A stretch of DNA of 64,000 bases from Oligoflexia bacterium (GTDB taxonomy: Bacteria > Bdellovibrionota_C > UBA2361 > JAFLCA01): the NCBI GenBank assembly GCA_019694465.1, contig JAIBBV010000015.1, positions 1 to 64,000 on the forward strand, in the 5' to 3' direction. Position numbers and translations under genes: made by a program. Shown here one piece after another: positions 62,874 to 64,000 of the stretch. Every line of letters starts with the position of its first letter. The stretch's first letter is position 1. The notes under the pieces are model-generated. The model was not told where the DNA came from. It did not search any database and saw only the letters and a list, made by a program, of their open reading frames with translations.

Positions 62874-64000
62874 TTAGGGTGCTGAGCAAGAGAACTTACC
62901 AGTTGGAACTTTATAGGTCATGTCCAAGTTCTCCTTGTGAATCTTCCCAGCTTGAGAGTAATAGCCAGCAGCGCTTTTTATAGCTTTAACCCCGAGCTTT
63001 TTAAGTTTAGCCTGGACTGATTTGGCTAGTGCTAGAAGTTCATCGTTGTGCTGACGATACTCCTGTAAATATGGGTCATTGCTTGCGCTACTGCAAAAAG
63101 CTGTGTTGCTACATACCACTGAGTCGGCTGGTATGGTCCATGATAAGATCCAGTTGCGGACTTGAAGTTTATGAGCTGCGGCGTTGGTTTTTGTGGCAAA
63201 GGTTTTATTCTTTGCGCTTGGTTGATACTTAAGCAAAACCTTAACCATGGAGTTTATGCGCTTCTCAATTTTCTTTGCTCCGCCATCCATGGCGGCTAGC
63301 AGTGGCGCAATATTTTCCTCGTTGCAGCCAAGGCAGGACATTCCGTCGCCATTGCAAATATTGCAGCGATCTAAGGTGGCATTGCCATTGGGAACGCCAC
63401 TACAGTCTGCGCAGCTAGAGTTATCGCCAGCACAAACGCCGCACTCGTCGATAACCTTGCCTTGGGCATTGGGAGGATTGCGACATATTCCGTTAGTGCC
63501 AAACCAGTCAATCTGTAGATCCGCAGCTGGAGAGTCCATTCCATCAATCCTCAGTGTTATGGCACCAATTTGATGCAGGTTGGCCAGGCCGCTCGCTCCA
63601 GGAGCTGGTGTCAGGAAGCTAAAGGGGAGGTCGAAAATTGCGGGATTGCCGGGTGGGGTATTTATCGATTGATTCAGTACGAGCGTAGCTTGAGATGCTT
63701 TGCTCGTATCTAATGAGTCAAAAACTGAAACCACTAAGTTTATTGATTTTCCATTCGGATAGTCGAAGGAAATAATCTCAAACCGAAAGGCGCTACTGCT
63801 GTCCTGCAAAAGATCGAAAGTGCCGAGCCCCGAGCGTGACAATACAGCTGCCTGAGTGTCTCCATCCCAGGACAGGGTCTGATAGCCAAGAATGTCATTG
63901 TCTTGTGAATGCGACAAAAAACCAAAGTCGATAATAGTTAAAAGGTGGGCAAAAGCACTTCCAGATGGATCGGCAAAAGCTTCGATTGCGCGTGTTCCTC
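62874..64000 (-). CDS. Partial secreted Cys-rich repeat protein (5' end outside window)
   Basis: The reading frame stays open to the right edge, so the true start lies beyond 64000. The visible part begins with a beta-type region, followed by short Cys repeats (DECGVCAGDNSSCADCSGVPNG and RCNICNGDGMSCLGC) of the type found in large secreted or surface proteins of myxobacteria and others. A helical, lysine-rich C-terminal part (about 200 residues) follows, with several cysteines. Function unknown. Confidence 0.6.
   Translation of the reverse strand, partial: GTRAIEAFADPSGSAFAHLLTIIDFGFLSHSQDNDILGYQTLSWDGDTQAAVLSRSGLGTFDLLQDSSSAFRFEIISFDYPNGKSINLVVSVFDSLDTSKASQATLVLNQSINTPPGNPAIFDLPFSFLTPAPGASGLANLHQIGAITLRIDGMDSPAADLQIDWFGTNGICRNPPNAQGKVIDECGVCAGDNSSCADCSGVPNGNATLDRCNICNGDGMSCLGCNEENIAPLLAAMDGGAKKIEKRINSMVKVLLKYQPSAKNKTFATKTNAAAHKLQVRNWILSWTIPADSVVCSNTAFCSSASNDPYLQEYRQHNDELLALAKSVQAKLKKLGVKAIKSAAGYYSQAGKIHKENLDMTYKVPTGKFSCSAP

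Overview
The window reads as chromosome from a Gram-negative, flagellated bacterium of deltaproteobacterial type (in the old, broad sense). The signs are a periplasmic lipoprotein, MurA, a sigma-54-governed flagellar regulon, a large (about 180 kDa class) NAD-dependent glutamate dehydrogenase, olefin (ole) genes and futalosine-type menaquinone genes. No rRNA, tRNA or CRISPR array was recognised. Taxonomy is an inference from gene content only.

Layout. 0.4-5.6 kb (-): a large TraG_N-like membrane protein and an exported partner, perhaps the end of a conjugation-type locus. 5.9-18 kb: an exported unknown, a Glu/Leu/Phe/Val-type dehydrogenase, a lipoprotein, murA followed by a DnaA/Hda-like ATPase, a hybrid histidine kinase and the giant glutamate dehydrogenase. 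18.4-29.6 kb (+): a flagellar block with a sigma-54 activator, a TPR protein, a FlrB/FlrC-type two-component pair, flgB-flgC-fliE-fliF-fliH-fliI-fliJ and a MotE-like protein. fliG is missing from its usual place. 29.7-36.7 kb: a loosely packed accessory stretch of small Cys-rich exported proteins, a methyltransferase, a cupin, a close relative of the AAC(6')-Ib aminoglycoside acetyltransferase and an orphan periplasmic binding protein. 36.9-42.4 kb: a deoxyhypusine-synthase-like enzyme, a UbiA-like membrane protein, folE, two tandem relatives of the 16S rRNA G1405 aminoglycoside-resistance methyltransferases and an unusual TGT. 42.6-49 kb: menaquinone genes. 50.3-56.2 kb: a sugar-kinase/APH-type kinase, then oleA-oleBC-oleD. 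56.2-64 kb: an HDOD-like protein, pta, an AtuA-type pair, a HEAT-like protein and a partial secreted protein.

The strongest discovery candidates are four. (1) A menaquinone cluster holds UbiX-like and UbiA-like enzymes and a MqnA domain, together with two proteins built like MqnC/MqnE that have both lost the radical-SAM cysteine motif; one of them is fused to MqnA. (2) A family of structured intergenic repeats: two inverted copies of about 220 bp lie 15 kb apart, with a third partial copy. Each has a hairpin with a TGTC loop, and the stems differ in sequence while pairing is kept. (3) An intrinsic resistance-like set: an AAC(6')-Ib-like acetyltransferase, tandem G1405-type methyltransferase homologues of which the second has lost its SAM motif, and a MurA with Asp in place of the fosfomycin-target Cys. 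(4) Flagellar operon oddities: no fliG between fliF and fliH, and a good -24/-12 promoter with an array of short repeats upstream of the master activator.
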